Shown here: piece by piece, positions 7,138-16,010 of the stretch
Position numbering within the stretch: the stretch's first letter is position 1
Layout: the number at the start of each line of letters is the position of its first letter
Source of the DNA: VAZQ01 sp036502925
GTDB taxonomy: Bacteria; Pseudomonadota; Alphaproteobacteria; Rhizobiales; Xanthobacteraceae
Assembly: GCA_036502925.1 (NCBI GenBank)
Contig: DASXXS010000331.1
Location: 1 to 31,054 of the forward strand
Reading direction: 5' to 3'
DNA length: 31,054 nt
Made by a program: the position numbers and the translations under genes
Notes under the pieces: model-generated
The model's database searches: none
What the model was told of the DNA's origin: nothing
Seen by the model: only the letters and a program-made list of their open reading frames with translations

Positions 7138-9045
7138 CTCGCCGCCGAAGTCCGGCACCGCGTCACGCAGGACGCCATAGATCACCGAGCGATCCTCGCG
7201 GCGCAGGCCCTGCTCGAGCGCGACGAGCCATCCCCGCATCGCCTCCAACGGGGGGGCAATGGGCTTGGCGGCAACGATGCCGTCGATGCCGATGGGCGCG
7301 GTTGGCTCTTCGCGGGCAAACAGAATCTCGTGCAGGCGTTCTCCCGCCCGGATCCCGGTGAACGTGATGTCGATGTCGCGCCCGGGCTCGAGGCCCGACA
7401 GCCGGATCATCCGCTCGGCGAGATCGACGATCTTCACCGGCTGGCCCATGTTGAGAACGTAAACGGCAACGTCGGCCCGGTCGGCTGCGAGCGCATGGCT
7501 TGCCGCCGTCACCACAAGGTCGCAGGCCTCGCGGATGGTCATGAAATAGCGCACCATCTCCGGATGCGTCACGGTCAGCGGACCGCCGGCATCGATCTGC
7601 GCCTTGAATTTGGGGACCACCGAACCGTTGGATGCAAGGACGTTGCCGAAGCGGACGGCGATCAGCCGAAACGACCGCCGGTGGGCGTCGGCCCGCCGCG
7701 CGAAATCATTATCGAGCGCCTGGCAATACATTTCCGCGAACCGTTTCGAGGCACCGAGCACCGACACCGGCTCGATTGCCTTGTCGGTGGAAATCATCAC
7801 CATCGCGGCCGCGCCGGCGGCAGCAGCGGCATCGGCGACATTGACCGAGCCGAATACGTTCGTCTTGACACCCTCATCCCAATCACGTTCGAGCAGCGGC
7901 ACGTGTTTGAGAGCGGCTGCATGAAATACGATCTCCGGCCGGAATTCGCTCGTCAGTCGGAAAATTCGGTCACGGTCGCGAACGTCCGCCAGACGGCCTT
8001 CAATGGTCGCGTTCGACTGTTTGGTCGCGAGCACTTCCAGGACCGCGTGGAGGGCGGGCTCGGAGTTCTCGATCACGAGGACCCGTGCCGCACCGAATGT
8101 GACGATGCGATCGCAAATCTCGGCACCGATCGAGCCGCCCCCACCGGTCACGATGATCGACTTGCCGTGCACGAAATTCTCCAGCCGGCGGTAATCGATC
8201 TTCACTCCCGGCCGCAGCAGCAGGTCTTCGACATTCACGGGCGCCAGGCGCAGCGCCTCACCGTCTTCCTCGAGCGATGGCAGACGGCTCGTGGTAAGCC
8301 CGAGCCGCCGCGCCTTCATCAAGATCGTTTCAGGCTTAAGGTTCCGCTCGAGCGCGGAGGGGGTGAAGACCACGCGCGTCACCGGCTGCTCGCGCGCCGC
8401 GAGATCGCGCACCACGCCCTCAAGGTCATCGAGCCGGCCGAGAACCGCGATGCCGCGTATCCACTGCCCCTGATCCGCCGGCGATGGCGACAGGATGCCG
8501 ACCGGCCAGATTTTCTTGACGGCGTTGCTTTCAATGGCGCGCAGCAGAACTTCGGCGTCAGCGGCCCGGCCAAGGACCAGGGTCGCGGCTTGCTCGGTGG
8601 CCATCGCATGGTGGCGCGTGCGGGCGTAGCGAAAATACCGATACGCAAGGCGCGGCCCTCCGAGAAAGAACATCTGGAGGAACCAGTAGAGCACAATCGT
8701 GATTTTGCCGAAGAAGAAGCCGCCCAGTATGTTGGGCGCGACCAGGATGTAGTCGAGCACCAGCAGCGACAAAGCCAGCACCGTCACTGCCCGGAAAATG
8801 TTGGACAAATCCGGGAGCGAGGCGAATCGCCATTTGCCGCGGTAAAGGTGAAACAGCCAATAGACCAGCCCCGCATAGAGGAGAAAGCCGGGCAGTACCG
8901 CCAAGAGCGGGCGGAGCCGATCGAGAAGGCCAGGCGCCTCGAAGCGGATATAAAAGCTTGCGACAATCGCCACCGCCGTGGCCACAAGATCGTGCACCAC
9001 GATCAGGAATTGGCGTGGCGTCAGCCTCGGTACTCTAATGATCAT
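7129..9045 (-). CDS. Membrane nucleotide-sugar 4,6-dehydratase (WbpM/FlaA1/CapD family)
   Basis: A 638-residue inner-membrane protein. Residues 10-130 hold four membrane segments, 150-275 a CoA-binding-like (Rossmann) region, and 295-600 the extended SDR domain (Polysacc_synt_2). NAD binding is marked by TGGGGSIG (300-307), and HAAALKHVPL and MISTDKAIEP are classic for the family. The family usually dehydrates UDP-GlcNAc to a 4-keto-6-deoxy sugar. In the long members the Tyr of the SDR triad is normally Met (Ser-Met-Lys); here LGASK places Leu430 there, four residues before Lys434. The downstream end abuts a small tandem repeat and a convergent initiating transferase, which would use the sugar made from its product. 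It is separated from the GT9 gene upstream by 149 bases. Confidence 0.93.
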   Translation of the reverse strand: MIIRVPRLTPRQFLIVVHDLVATAVAIVASFYIRFEAPGLLDRLRPLLAVLPGFLLYAGLVYWLFHLYRGKWRFASLPDLSNIFRAVTVLALSLLVLDYILVAPNILGGFFFGKITIVLYWFLQMFFLGGPRLAYRYFRYARTRHHAMATEQAATLVLGRAADAEVLLRAIESNAVKKIWPVGILSPSPADQGQWIRGIAVLGRLDDLEGVVRDLAAREQPVTRVVFTPSALERNLKPETILMKARRLGLTTSRLPSLEEDGEALRLAPVNVEDLLLRPGVKIDYRRLENFVHGKSIIVTGGGGSIGAEICDRIVTFGAARVLVIENSEPALHAVLEVLATKQSNATIEGRLADVRDRDRIFRLTSEFRPEIVFHAAALKHVPLLERDWDEGVKTNVFGSVNVADAAAAAGAAAMVMISTDKAIEPVSVLGASKRFAEMYCQALDNDFARRADAHRRSFRLIAVRFGNVLASNGSVVPKFKAQIDAGGPLTVTHPEMVRYFMTIREACDLVVTAASHALAADRADVAVYVLNMGQPVKIVDLAERMIRLSGLEPGRDIDITFTGIRAGERLHEILFAREEPTAPIGIDGIVAAKPIAPPLEAMRGWLVALEQGLRREDRSVIYGVLRDAVPDFGGEAA

Positions 9046-9194
9046 ATTCCCCCGACCGGATCGGCGGACCTGGCGCCAATTCTTACCGGTGTTTGAGAGC
9101 CGGCGCCACCCCAGTCCGCCGGAACATTCGGGTCAATTGTTACGTGCAGGGCCGGGCTCGGAGTGCGCGCAATTGTGGCAGGACCTGCCCCCTC

Positions 9195-10271
9195 TTAAAC
9201 CACCCTTTTAGGAGCTTTTGGAGCAATTGCCTGGTCGACAGCGGCCAGTACCTGACGCACGGACAGCTCATCGAGACAACGACTGTAGCTCTGGTAATGC
9301 GCCTCGCACCCGAGCTTCTCGCATGGCAGGCAGGGCAGCGGGTTCTGCACGACCCAGACGTTTCCGCGGCGCTGAATGACACCTGCCGGCGCCCAGGGCT
9401 TGCTGAGCCCGCCGAGAGGCCAAGGTCCGATCGTATGCGGGCTCGCCGGACCATAGATCGCAACCGTCGGACAACCGGTGCCAGCGGCGAGATGGGTCAT
9501 CGACGTATCGGGGCCGACATAGACGGTGGCGCCGCCGATCAGCGCCGCAAGCTGCGGCCAATCGAGCCTGCCGTCGAGCCGCTGGACCGGTGGATCGAGC
9601 GGCTCCCACAAAGCATCGAGATAGGAACGCTCAGCCGGATCCGGTCCGCCGGTCACGAGCACCGCGAGCCCGCGAGTGACGAGCGCCTGGGCGAGCGCGC
9701 GCCAGCCCGCATCGGTCCAACGCCGAAATCGATACATCGGATTGGCATGCAGGACCGCGTAGGGCATTCGCGGCACCCCTGCCTCGGCGGACGCCCCGGC
9801 CGGCATCACGAGTTCAGGCTTGCTCTCCACTCCAAGTGCGTTTGCGAGCCGCAGGAGCTCCACCACGCGATGGTTTTGCGGATCGATGGTGACCGGATAA
9901 TCGAGGACGCGCCGCTTCCACCAGGCGCCGCCTCCGCGCGCCGGCACCAGGCCGACGCGCCGGCGCCCAGCGGCAAATGCCAGGAAGATCGGCCGATCCC
10001 CGCTCTGAGTCGAAACCGCGAGATCGAATCGACGCCAGACGACTTGCACCAGCGCGAGGCCGCCGGCGGTGCCGGGCGACACCGTGATCACGCCCGCCAG
10101 ATCGGGGTTGCCGGCGAGGATCCCCTCCGTACCGGCAAAGACCAGAGCCTCGATGGCGGCATCCGGAAACGCCTGCTTGAGACTGCGGATCAACGGCGTC
10201 GTCAGCAGGACGTCGCCGAGGCGGCGCAGCGCGATGACGAGAATGCGCGCACGCGGGGGCAGCGCGATCAT
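9195..10271 (-). CDS. GT9 heptosyltransferase, WaaQ-like
   Basis: A cytoplasmic GT-B enzyme of 358 residues in the ADP-heptose:LPS heptosyltransferase family. The N-terminus RILVIALRRLGDVLLTTPLIRSL is most like heptosyltransferase III (WaaQ), whose members have a GDVLLTTP segment. The donor-binding part includes HANPMYRFRRW, YVGPDTSMTHLAAGTGCPTVAIYGP and a cysteine-rich LPCLPCEKLGCEAH tail near the C-terminus. It would add a further heptose or related sugar to the inner core. The start overlaps the methyltransferase stop by four bases (ATGA), with GGGAG four bases upstream, so it is the last gene of the hldD operon. Acceptor and linkage are not predictable from the sequence. Confidence 0.88.
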   Translation of the reverse strand: MIALPPRARILVIALRRLGDVLLTTPLIRSLKQAFPDAAIEALVFAGTEGILAGNPDLAGVITVSPGTAGGLALVQVVWRRFDLAVSTQSGDRPIFLAFAAGRRRVGLVPARGGGAWWKRRVLDYPVTIDPQNHRVVELLRLANALGVESKPELVMPAGASAEAGVPRMPYAVLHANPMYRFRRWTDAGWRALAQALVTRGLAVLVTGGPDPAERSYLDALWEPLDPPVQRLDGRLDWPQLAALIGGATVYVGPDTSMTHLAAGTGCPTVAIYGPASPHTIGPWPLGGLSKPWAPAGVIQRRGNVWVVQNPLPCLPCEKLGCEAHYQSYSRCLDELSVRQVLAAVDQAIAPKAPKRVV

Positions 10272-11047
10272 TTCGCTCCCGGAATGTCAGTTCCCGCCAG
10301 CCAGTCTTTCAGCCTCTGCCGATAGCGCCGCTTCGTCTCGCGCAGGTGCCGGAACGGCACGCCGAGAACATGCTTGCGGAAGAACTGGAATTGGCCGAAC
10401 AGCCCCACGGACATGGGAAAATCATCCGGAACGTACCAGGCGTTGAGACCGGTGCGGCGGACCCACTTGTAACCGCGCGAGACCAATAATCGATGCAGGC
10501 GCAGGTCCATGGCCAGATCCTCGATCAGAATGAGGCGAGGCCGCCACTTCGCAAGATCGAGCCCGGCGATGACGTCGATCTCGTGGCTCTCCACGTCGAT
10601 TGAGAGGAAATCGATCGGTATCGGCGCCTGTGCCTCGGATAGGATATCGTCGAGCGTGCGCAGAGGAACCTCTATCACCCCGGTGGTATGCGCGCCGGCG
10701 ACAAAAAAGTGAGGATTGAGCGAAGAGTGGATATCCGAAAGGTGTAGCGGCAGCGTCCTCCCCGACAATTGCGGCGAGGAGCAGGCAACGGCAAATACCT
10801 TGGCGCGGCGGCGGCGGCGCAACTCCGCAGCGAGCGCCGGCTGCGGCTCGATCAGGATGCCGGTCCAACCGAGTTGCTCGAGATGCCAGGTTTGCGACAT
10901 CTGTTGCGGGTCGTTGGCACCGACCTCCACGAAGAAGCCGGTGCGCGCATCGCCGAAGAACGCCTTTTTCAGCTGATCTTCCGCATCATGAGGAAACACC
11001 GCTTTCGTGTTCCAATCGAAACGCATTGAGGCCGAGACCGCGATCAC
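10268..11047 (-). CDS. FkbM-family S-adenosylmethionine methyltransferase
   Basis: A 259-residue methyltransferase of the FkbM family, whose members commonly O-methylate sugars. SAM binding is marked by FFVEVGANDP (38-47) and ILIEPQP, followed by SDIHSSLNPHF, VPLRTLDDIL and LSIDVESHEIDVIAGLDL (from 148), the signature FkbM block. The start is a GTG at 11047 that overlaps the hldE stop (GTGA); an ATG seven codons on (11028) is an alternative. Neither has a good ribosome-binding site, which fits translation coupled to hldE. Its place between hldE and a GT9 gene suggests that it methylates a core or O-chain sugar. Confidence 0.87.
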   Translation of the reverse strand: MIAVSASMRFDWNTKAVFPHDAEDQLKKAFFGDARTGFFVEVGANDPQQMSQTWHLEQLGWTGILIEPQPALAAELRRRRRAKVFAVACSSPQLSGRTLPLHLSDIHSSLNPHFFVAGAHTTGVIEVPLRTLDDILSEAQAPIPIDFLSIDVESHEIDVIAGLDLAKWRPRLILIEDLAMDLRLHRLLVSRGYKWVRRTGLNAWYVPDDFPMSVGLFGQFQFFRKHVLGVPFRHLRETKRRYRQRLKDWLAGTDIPGAK

Positions 11048-12546
11048 GACGCGCTGTGCCGCGCCGAGCGCTGCACCAACGCGCTGGTCGAATGCCCGGG
11101 CACCAGGTCGATGAGCATGACCTGGCCGCCCGCGGCCTCCACAAGCTCGTGGCCGACCACATCCTCGCGGCGGTAGTCGCCGCCCTTCGCCAGCACTTGC
11201 GGGCGCACGCGCTCGATCAGCTTGAGCGGCGTGTCCTCGCCGAAGACGGCGACGAGATCGACCGCTTCGAGCGCCGCCAAGACCTCGGCACGGGAATGCA
11301 CGTCCTGCAACGGGCGGCTGTCGCCCTTGAGCCGCCGCACCGAGGCATCGTCATTGAGACCCACCACCAGCCGGTCACAGGCCGCGCGCGCCTGGGCGAG
11401 CAGCGTGACGTGACCGCGATGCAGGAGGTCGAAACAGCCATTGGTGAAGCCGACGCGCAACCCCCGGCGCCGCCACTCCTGCAGGTGCTCATCGAGGACG
11501 GACCAATCGAATATGATCTTTTCCTCGGCCACCAGCGAGGACGCCGGCAATAGACGCGAACGCAGCTCCGCGATCGAGAGCGTCGCGGTGCCGCGCTTGC
11601 CGACCACAACCGCGGCAGCGGCATTGGCCGCGCGCACGGCAGGCTCGAATTCCTTCTCTATCGCCAGCATGGCGGCGAGCACCGCGACCACGGTGTCGCC
11701 GGCCCCCGATACGTCGCGCACCTTGACCGGATATGCCGGAACGTGAATCGGCAAACCGGCCGCAGGAACAAACGTCATGCCTTGCTCGCTGCGCGTCACC
11801 AGCACCGCTTCACTTTCGACGATCCGGTTGAGCTCGGCCGCGGCGGAAACAATCTCGGCGTCGGTCACGGCCGGCTGTCGGGCAGCCTCGGCGAGCTCGT
11901 GGCGGTTCGGCGTGATCAAGGTCGCGCCGCGATAGACCGAGAAGTCCTTCCGCTTGGGGTCGACGATGACGGGCTTGCCGAGCTTGCGCGCCGCATCGAT
12001 CAAGGTTCGGATCACCAGCGGCGTGAGGACACCCTTGGCGTAGTCGGACAAGACCACGCTCGTCGCATCGGGCAGGAGCGCCAGCGCGCGATCGATGACG
12101 GCTTTTTCTATCGCCGGACTGATGGTCTTGGCCAATTCCCAATCGGCGCGCAGCAGGTGAGTCGAAAAATGCTCGGAGACGAAGCGCACCTTGCGCGTGG
12201 TCGGGCGCGTTGCATCGACCACAAGATGCGGCTCGATCAGGGGCTCGGCAGCCAGCGCCCGCATCAATTTTGCGCTGGAATCATCCTCGCCGACGACCCC
12301 GACGAAAACACAGCTTGTGCCCAGCGACGCGAGGTTGCGCGCCACGTTTCCGGCGCCGCCGATGACCAGCTCGCTGCGTGTCACCGCCAATACCGGCGCC
12401 GGCGCCTCGGGCGAAATGCGCGAGACTTCGCCATAGACGAAATCGTCGAGCATCAGGTCGCCGATGCAGAGCACCGTCGCTTGATTGAGCCGCGCGAGCT
12501 GATGATCGATATTGTGCATCGCCGGTGCCGATCCCCGATCCGTCAA
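11044..12546 (-). CDS. hldE: Bifunctional heptose-7-phosphate kinase / heptose-1-phosphate adenylyltransferase HldE
   Basis: A 500-residue two-domain enzyme, slightly longer than E. coli HldE (477). The N-terminal PfkB kinase domain shows RISPEAPAPV (from 43), GGAGNVARN (63-71), SDYAKGVL and the catalytic DVSGAGDT (278-285). The C-terminal nucleotidyltransferase has FTNGCFDLLHRGHV (367-380) with the HxGH signature (His376, His379) and GLNDDASVRRLKG. It phosphorylates heptose 7-phosphate at C1 and, after GmhB acts, adds AMP. The start given is a TTG overlapping the hldD stop (TTGA), with AGGGA nine bases upstream. An ATG at 12519 (residue 10) would give the usual family length and is a fair alternative. 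Confidence 0.96.
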   Translation of the reverse strand: MTDRGSAPAMHNIDHQLARLNQATVLCIGDLMLDDFVYGEVSRISPEAPAPVLAVTRSELVIGGAGNVARNLASLGTSCVFVGVVGEDDSSAKLMRALAAEPLIEPHLVVDATRPTTRKVRFVSEHFSTHLLRADWELAKTISPAIEKAVIDRALALLPDATSVVLSDYAKGVLTPLVIRTLIDAARKLGKPVIVDPKRKDFSVYRGATLITPNRHELAEAARQPAVTDAEIVSAAAELNRIVESEAVLVTRSEQGMTFVPAAGLPIHVPAYPVKVRDVSGAGDTVVAVLAAMLAIEKEFEPAVRAANAAAAVVVGKRGTATLSIAELRSRLLPASSLVAEEKIIFDWSVLDEHLQEWRRRGLRVGFTNGCFDLLHRGHVTLLAQARAACDRLVVGLNDDASVRRLKGDSRPLQDVHSRAEVLAALEAVDLVAVFGEDTPLKLIERVRPQVLAKGGDYRREDVVGHELVEAAGGQVMLIDLVPGHSTSALVQRSARHSAS

Positions 12547-13523
12547 CGGTAGCGGTCCCTGCAGTCGAGAAACAGAGTGACGTAGCGCCCGACCGCTTCT
12601 TCGAGCGACGTGAAAGCGCCAGTGTAGCCCGCCCGGCGCAGGTTCTCCACCTCGCTTTGCGTGAAGTACTGGTACTTGTCGCGAATCGCCGCGGGCATAT
12701 CGATATATTCAATGTTTGGCGCGCTGCCGAGCGCCCGAAACATGGCCAGCACCAGGTCGCGGAAGCTGCGGGCCCGACCGGTGCCAATATTGAAGATGCC
12801 CGACACCGCGGGCCGGTCGATCAGCCAGCGCAGCACGGCGACCGCGTCGTCGACATAGATGAAGTCGCGCATCTGCTCGCCATCGGCGATGCCGTCGCGA
12901 TGCGACTTGAACAAGCGGACGGCCCGGCCGCTCCTGGCATCATCGAATCGCTTGGCGAGGAGGCTCATCATCTCGCCCTTGTGGTATTCGTTGGGCCCGA
13001 ACACGTTGAAGAACTTCAGTCCTGCCCATTGCGGCGGCAGGGCCGCTCCCTTGGCGGCGCGGTCGGCGACCAGCTGGTCGAACAAATGCTTGCTCCAGCC
13101 ATACAGATTGAGGGGCTTCAATCGCCGCAGCGCCGGGGGCGACCAGTCATCGCCGAAACCTTCCGTGCCATCCCCGTAGGTCGCCGCCGAAGACGCATAG
13201 ATGAACCGAGTACCCGTGGTCGTGCACCATTCAAGCAAGCGCAGCGACAGCCGGAAATTGGTCTCAATGACGAGATCCGCATCGGTCGCCGTGGTATCGG
13301 AAACGGCGCCGAGATGGAGGACGGCATCGAGCTTGCGTCCCGCGAGCCAGGCAAACAGCTCGCGGGGCGGCACCACGTCGGCCACTTGGCGCTTGCCGAG
13401 ATTGCGCCATTTCTCCCCGCTATCGAGGGAATCGTTGATCACGATATCGCTGTGGCCGACCTCGTTGAGGCTGGCCGCCACATTCGAGCCGATGAATCCG
13501 GCGCCGCCGGTGACCAGGAACAT
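12543..13523 (-). CDS. hldD: ADP-L-glycero-D-manno-heptose 6-epimerase HldD
   Basis: An extended SDR of 326 residues that turns ADP-D-glycero-D-manno-heptose into the L,D form used in LPS core. The NADP site is GGAGFIGS (6-13), the active site SSAATYG (111-117) with Tyr141-x-x-x-Lys145 in YGWSK, and KFFNVFGPNEYHKGEMMS is diagnostic of HldD. A strong GGAGGT lies about ten bases before the ATG. It is the first gene of the unit hldD-hldE-fkbM-GT9, in which each junction is a four-base NTGA overlap. It diverges from waaF across a 212-base region with an AT-rich palindrome. Confidence 0.97.
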   Translation of the reverse strand: MFLVTGGAGFIGSNVAASLNEVGHSDIVINDSLDSGEKWRNLGKRQVADVVPPRELFAWLAGRKLDAVLHLGAVSDTTATDADLVIETNFRLSLRLLEWCTTTGTRFIYASSAATYGDGTEGFGDDWSPPALRRLKPLNLYGWSKHLFDQLVADRAAKGAALPPQWAGLKFFNVFGPNEYHKGEMMSLLAKRFDDARSGRAVRLFKSHRDGIADGEQMRDFIYVDDAVAVLRWLIDRPAVSGIFNIGTGRARSFRDLVLAMFRALGSAPNIEYIDMPAAIRDKYQYFTQSEVENLRRAGYTGAFTSLEEAVGRYVTLFLDCRDRYR

Positions 13524-13708
13524 TCAGTGTGCCACCTCCCCAGCCTCCTTTGCCTTAGAGCGACCGGGCGTGCAACCTTGCGGCCCGGGTTGGCGCCCCA
13601 CGTCGGATGCAGAAAGCTTGCGCGGACAACCTTCCTATTGGCATTCAGCATGGCTTCCTGGGAGGCTCGAGCCCGAGGCTGTCTGGCACCTGCCACGGGA
13701 AGGCCGTA

Positions 13709-13724
13709 ATGAATTATAATTCAT
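13709..13724. promoter_or_regulatory. Perfect 16-bp palindrome with -10 hexamer on both strands
   Basis: ATGAATTATAATTCAT is its own reverse complement. It contains TATAAT at 13715-13720 on plus and 13713-13718 on minus. It lies 11 bases before the waaF ATG and 186 bases before the hldD ATG, in sequence far richer in A/T than its neighbours. No convincing -35 was found on either strand. It could be a pair of overlapping divergent -10 elements, an operator for a dimeric regulator, or both. If the plus -10 is used, the waaF transcript would start only a few bases before the ATG. Confidence 0.5.
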
Positions 13725-13735
13725 AAGTACATTAA

Positions 13736-14821
13736 ATGAACCTAGAATCATATCATAAATGGCGGGCCGGTTCGGCGGGCCAGACCCCCGACTCACCGAT
13801 TCTCCTCGTTCCCTACATGTGGATTGGCGACTTCGTGCGGTGCCATACCGTTGTGAAGCTGCTCAAGCAGCGTTTCCCCTCCCGCCCCATCGACGTGCTG
13901 ACGACCGCGATGGCCTCGCCCCTGCTCGATTACATGCCCGGAGTGCGCAAGGGAATCATTGTCGACCTGCCGCGTCGGCGGATCGCGCTTGCCCAGCATC
14001 GTGCCCTGGCCCGTCGACTGCGCCGCGAAGGCTATGGCCAGGCTTTGGTGATGCCGCGCACCTGGAAATCCGCGCTCGCGCTCTATTTCGCTGGAATTCC
14101 GCGGCGCACGGGATTTGTCGGCGAAGGCCGTATCGGCCTCATCAACGATCTGCGCTGGGGCGAGCGGCGCCTGCCGCGCATGGTCGAACGGTGCGCCGTC
14201 CTGGCTTTGCCGAAAGGCGAATCCTGGCCGGCCGAGTGGCCATTGCCGGAATTGGTGGCATCCCGATCGGAAGTGACGGATTGGCGCCAGCGGCTCGGTC
14301 TGGTGCGCGACCAGCACATTGAGATTGCCTTGGCGCCCGGCGCCGTCGGCCCCTCCAAGCGCTGGCCCGCCCGCTCCTATGCCGATCTCGGCCGGCGCCT
14401 GATTGGGGAGGGCCATCGCGTGTGGATTGTCGGTGGACCGAGCGAACAGGCGCTTGCGGCTGAGATTGCCGCAACTGCGCCCGCCGAAATCCGGGACCTG
14501 ACCGGACCTGATCTCCGCAACGCCATTCTGGCGCTGGCGGCGGCGGACGTTGCCGTATCGAACGATTCCGGCCTCCTGCATGTGGCCGCCGCCCTCGACA
14601 CGCCGACGATCGGCATTTTCGGCCCGACCAGCGCATTGCACTGGGCGCCGCTCAATCCGCTCGCTGCCGTCATCGAGACCCCGAATGAGCTGCCCTGTCG
14701 GCCCTGCCACCAACCGGTCTGCCGCCTCGGCCATCATCTTTGCATGCGCGACATCGCGGTCGAGCAAGTGATGGCAGCGGCGCGAGCCGCGATCGGGGCG
14801 GGCCGAACAGCGCGAAGCTAA
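13736..14821 (+). CDS. waaF: Lipopolysaccharide heptosyltransferase II WaaF
   Basis: A GT9 enzyme of 361 residues that adds the second L,D-heptose to the inner core. The N-terminus ILLVPYMWIGDFVRCHTVVKLL resembles the acceptor-side WIGD motif of WaaF. Further marks are LAPGAVGPSKRWP, VSNDSGLLHVAAAL, IGIFGPTSALHWAPL and a cysteine-rich PCRPCHQPVCRLGHHLC tail. An in-frame TAA directly precedes the ATG, so the start cannot lie further upstream. No Shine-Dalgarno sequence is visible, and a TATAAT sits 15 bases before the ATG, hinting at a very short leader. It is the first gene of the plus-strand run waaF-galE-exporter. Confidence 0.92.
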   Translation: MNLESYHKWRAGSAGQTPDSPILLVPYMWIGDFVRCHTVVKLLKQRFPSRPIDVLTTAMASPLLDYMPGVRKGIIVDLPRRRIALAQHRALARRLRREGYGQALVMPRTWKSALALYFAGIPRRTGFVGEGRIGLINDLRWGERRLPRMVERCAVLALPKGESWPAEWPLPELVASRSEVTDWRQRLGLVRDQHIEIALAPGAVGPSKRWPARSYADLGRRLIGEGHRVWIVGGPSEQALAAEIAATAPAEIRDLTGPDLRNAILALAAADVAVSNDSGLLHVAAALDTPTIGIFGPTSALHWAPLNPLAAVIETPNELPCRPCHQPVCRLGHHLCMRDIAVEQVMAAARAAIGAGRTARS

Positions 14822-14884
14822 CCGGATTTTCATACCAGCTGAGATACCAATGGTGGATACGGACAGGCGCACCGAGCCCATATC

Positions 14885-15892
14885 ATGACGATCCTGGTCA
14901 CCGGCGGTGCCGGCTACATCGGCAGCCACATGGTTCACGCGCTCGTCGATGCCGGCGAATCCGTCGTCGTATTGGACAATCTTTCGACCGGCTTTCAATG
15001 GGCCGTGCCCAGGATGGTGCCGCTCGTCGTCGGGGAAACCGGCGATCAAACCCTGGTGGCGGCACTGATCGCCGAGAACCGGGTCGATGCGGTCATTCAT
15101 TTTGCCGCTTCGATCGTCGTGCCCGATTCGGTTGCCGATCCCTTGGGGTACTATCGCAACAACACGGTGAATTCGCGCGCCTTAATCGAGATTGCGATCA
15201 AGGCCGGCGTACGCCATTTCATCTTCTCCTCCACTGCCGCCGTCTACGGGGACCCGCGCCGCATTCCCATCAATGAGGACGACGTCACGGTTCCGATGTC
15301 GCCTTACGGCTCTTCAAAGCTGATGACGGAGATCATGCTGCGCGATGCGGGAGCCGCTCACGGACTGAGCTATCTCATTCTGCGCTATTTCAACGTCGCC
15401 GGCGCCGACCCGTTGATGCGGACCGGGCAATCCACCAAAGGGGCGACGCACCTCATCAAGGTCGCGGTCGAGACCGCGCTCGGCCTGCGCCCGATGATCG
15501 AGGTCTTCGGCACGGACTACGAGACACCGGACGGCACCTGCATCCGGGACTATATTCACGTCTCGGACCTGGTGCGCGCGCATTCAGACGCGCTGCGCCA
15601 TGTGCGCGGCGGCGGCGCCTCGCTGACCCTCAATTGCGGCTACGGCCGCGGCTTCTCGGTGCTCGATGTGATCGATACCGTCAAGCGCGTTTCCGGCGTC
15701 GACTTCAAGGTCACCTCGAGCGGCCGGCGCCCCGGCGACCCCGCGGCCATCGTCGCGGATTCCGCGCGCATCCGCGCATTGCTGGGCTGGACCCCGCACT
15801 TCGATGACCTGGAGACCATCGTCGACCATGCACTGAAGTGGGAGCATCGCCGCGCCAGCGTCAAGGCAGCTGCGTTGCCGACAAGCCCATGA
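14885..15892 (+). CDS. galE: UDP-glucose 4-epimerase GalE
   Basis: An extended SDR of 335 residues, the normal GalE length, interconverting UDP-glucose and UDP-galactose (or the HexNAc forms). Motifs are GGAGYIGS (7-14), FSSTAAVYG (114-122), Tyr141-x-x-x-Lys145 in YGSSK, LRYFNVAGAD and GTCIRDYIHVSDL, the last strongly typical of GalE. It follows waaF after 63 bases on the same strand and probably supplies galactose for core or O-chain. Only a weak GAG is seen before the ATG. Whether it prefers Glc/Gal or GlcNAc/GalNAc cannot be told from the motifs. Confidence 0.94.
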   Translation: MTILVTGGAGYIGSHMVHALVDAGESVVVLDNLSTGFQWAVPRMVPLVVGETGDQTLVAALIAENRVDAVIHFAASIVVPDSVADPLGYYRNNTVNSRALIEIAIKAGVRHFIFSSTAAVYGDPRRIPINEDDVTVPMSPYGSSKLMTEIMLRDAGAAHGLSYLILRYFNVAGADPLMRTGQSTKGATHLIKVAVETALGLRPMIEVFGTDYETPDGTCIRDYIHVSDLVRAHSDALRHVRGGGASLTLNCGYGRGFSVLDVIDTVKRVSGVDFKVTSSGRRPGDPAAIVADSARIRALLGWTPHFDDLETIVDHALKWEHRRASVKAAALPTSP

Positions 15893-16010
15893 CCCTGAAA
15901 CGGCGCCCGTGTCCCGGGAGCACCAAGCCGGGCCTGCCCGAGTTGGTGATCGAAGAGGTGGCCGAGCTCGGGTAAACTCTAGTTCGACTGCCAGGGCCGT
16001 TCCAGACTCC

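Noticed and set aside
7330..9096. Plus-strand open frame of 588 codons
   Set aside because: Antisense to the membrane dehydratase, which has full family motifs; the frame is rich in Arg, His and Gln with no motif.
9177..9189. Palindrome GGCAGGACCTGCC below the GT9 stop as a terminator
   Set aside because: The loop would be a single base and no T-run follows on the minus strand.
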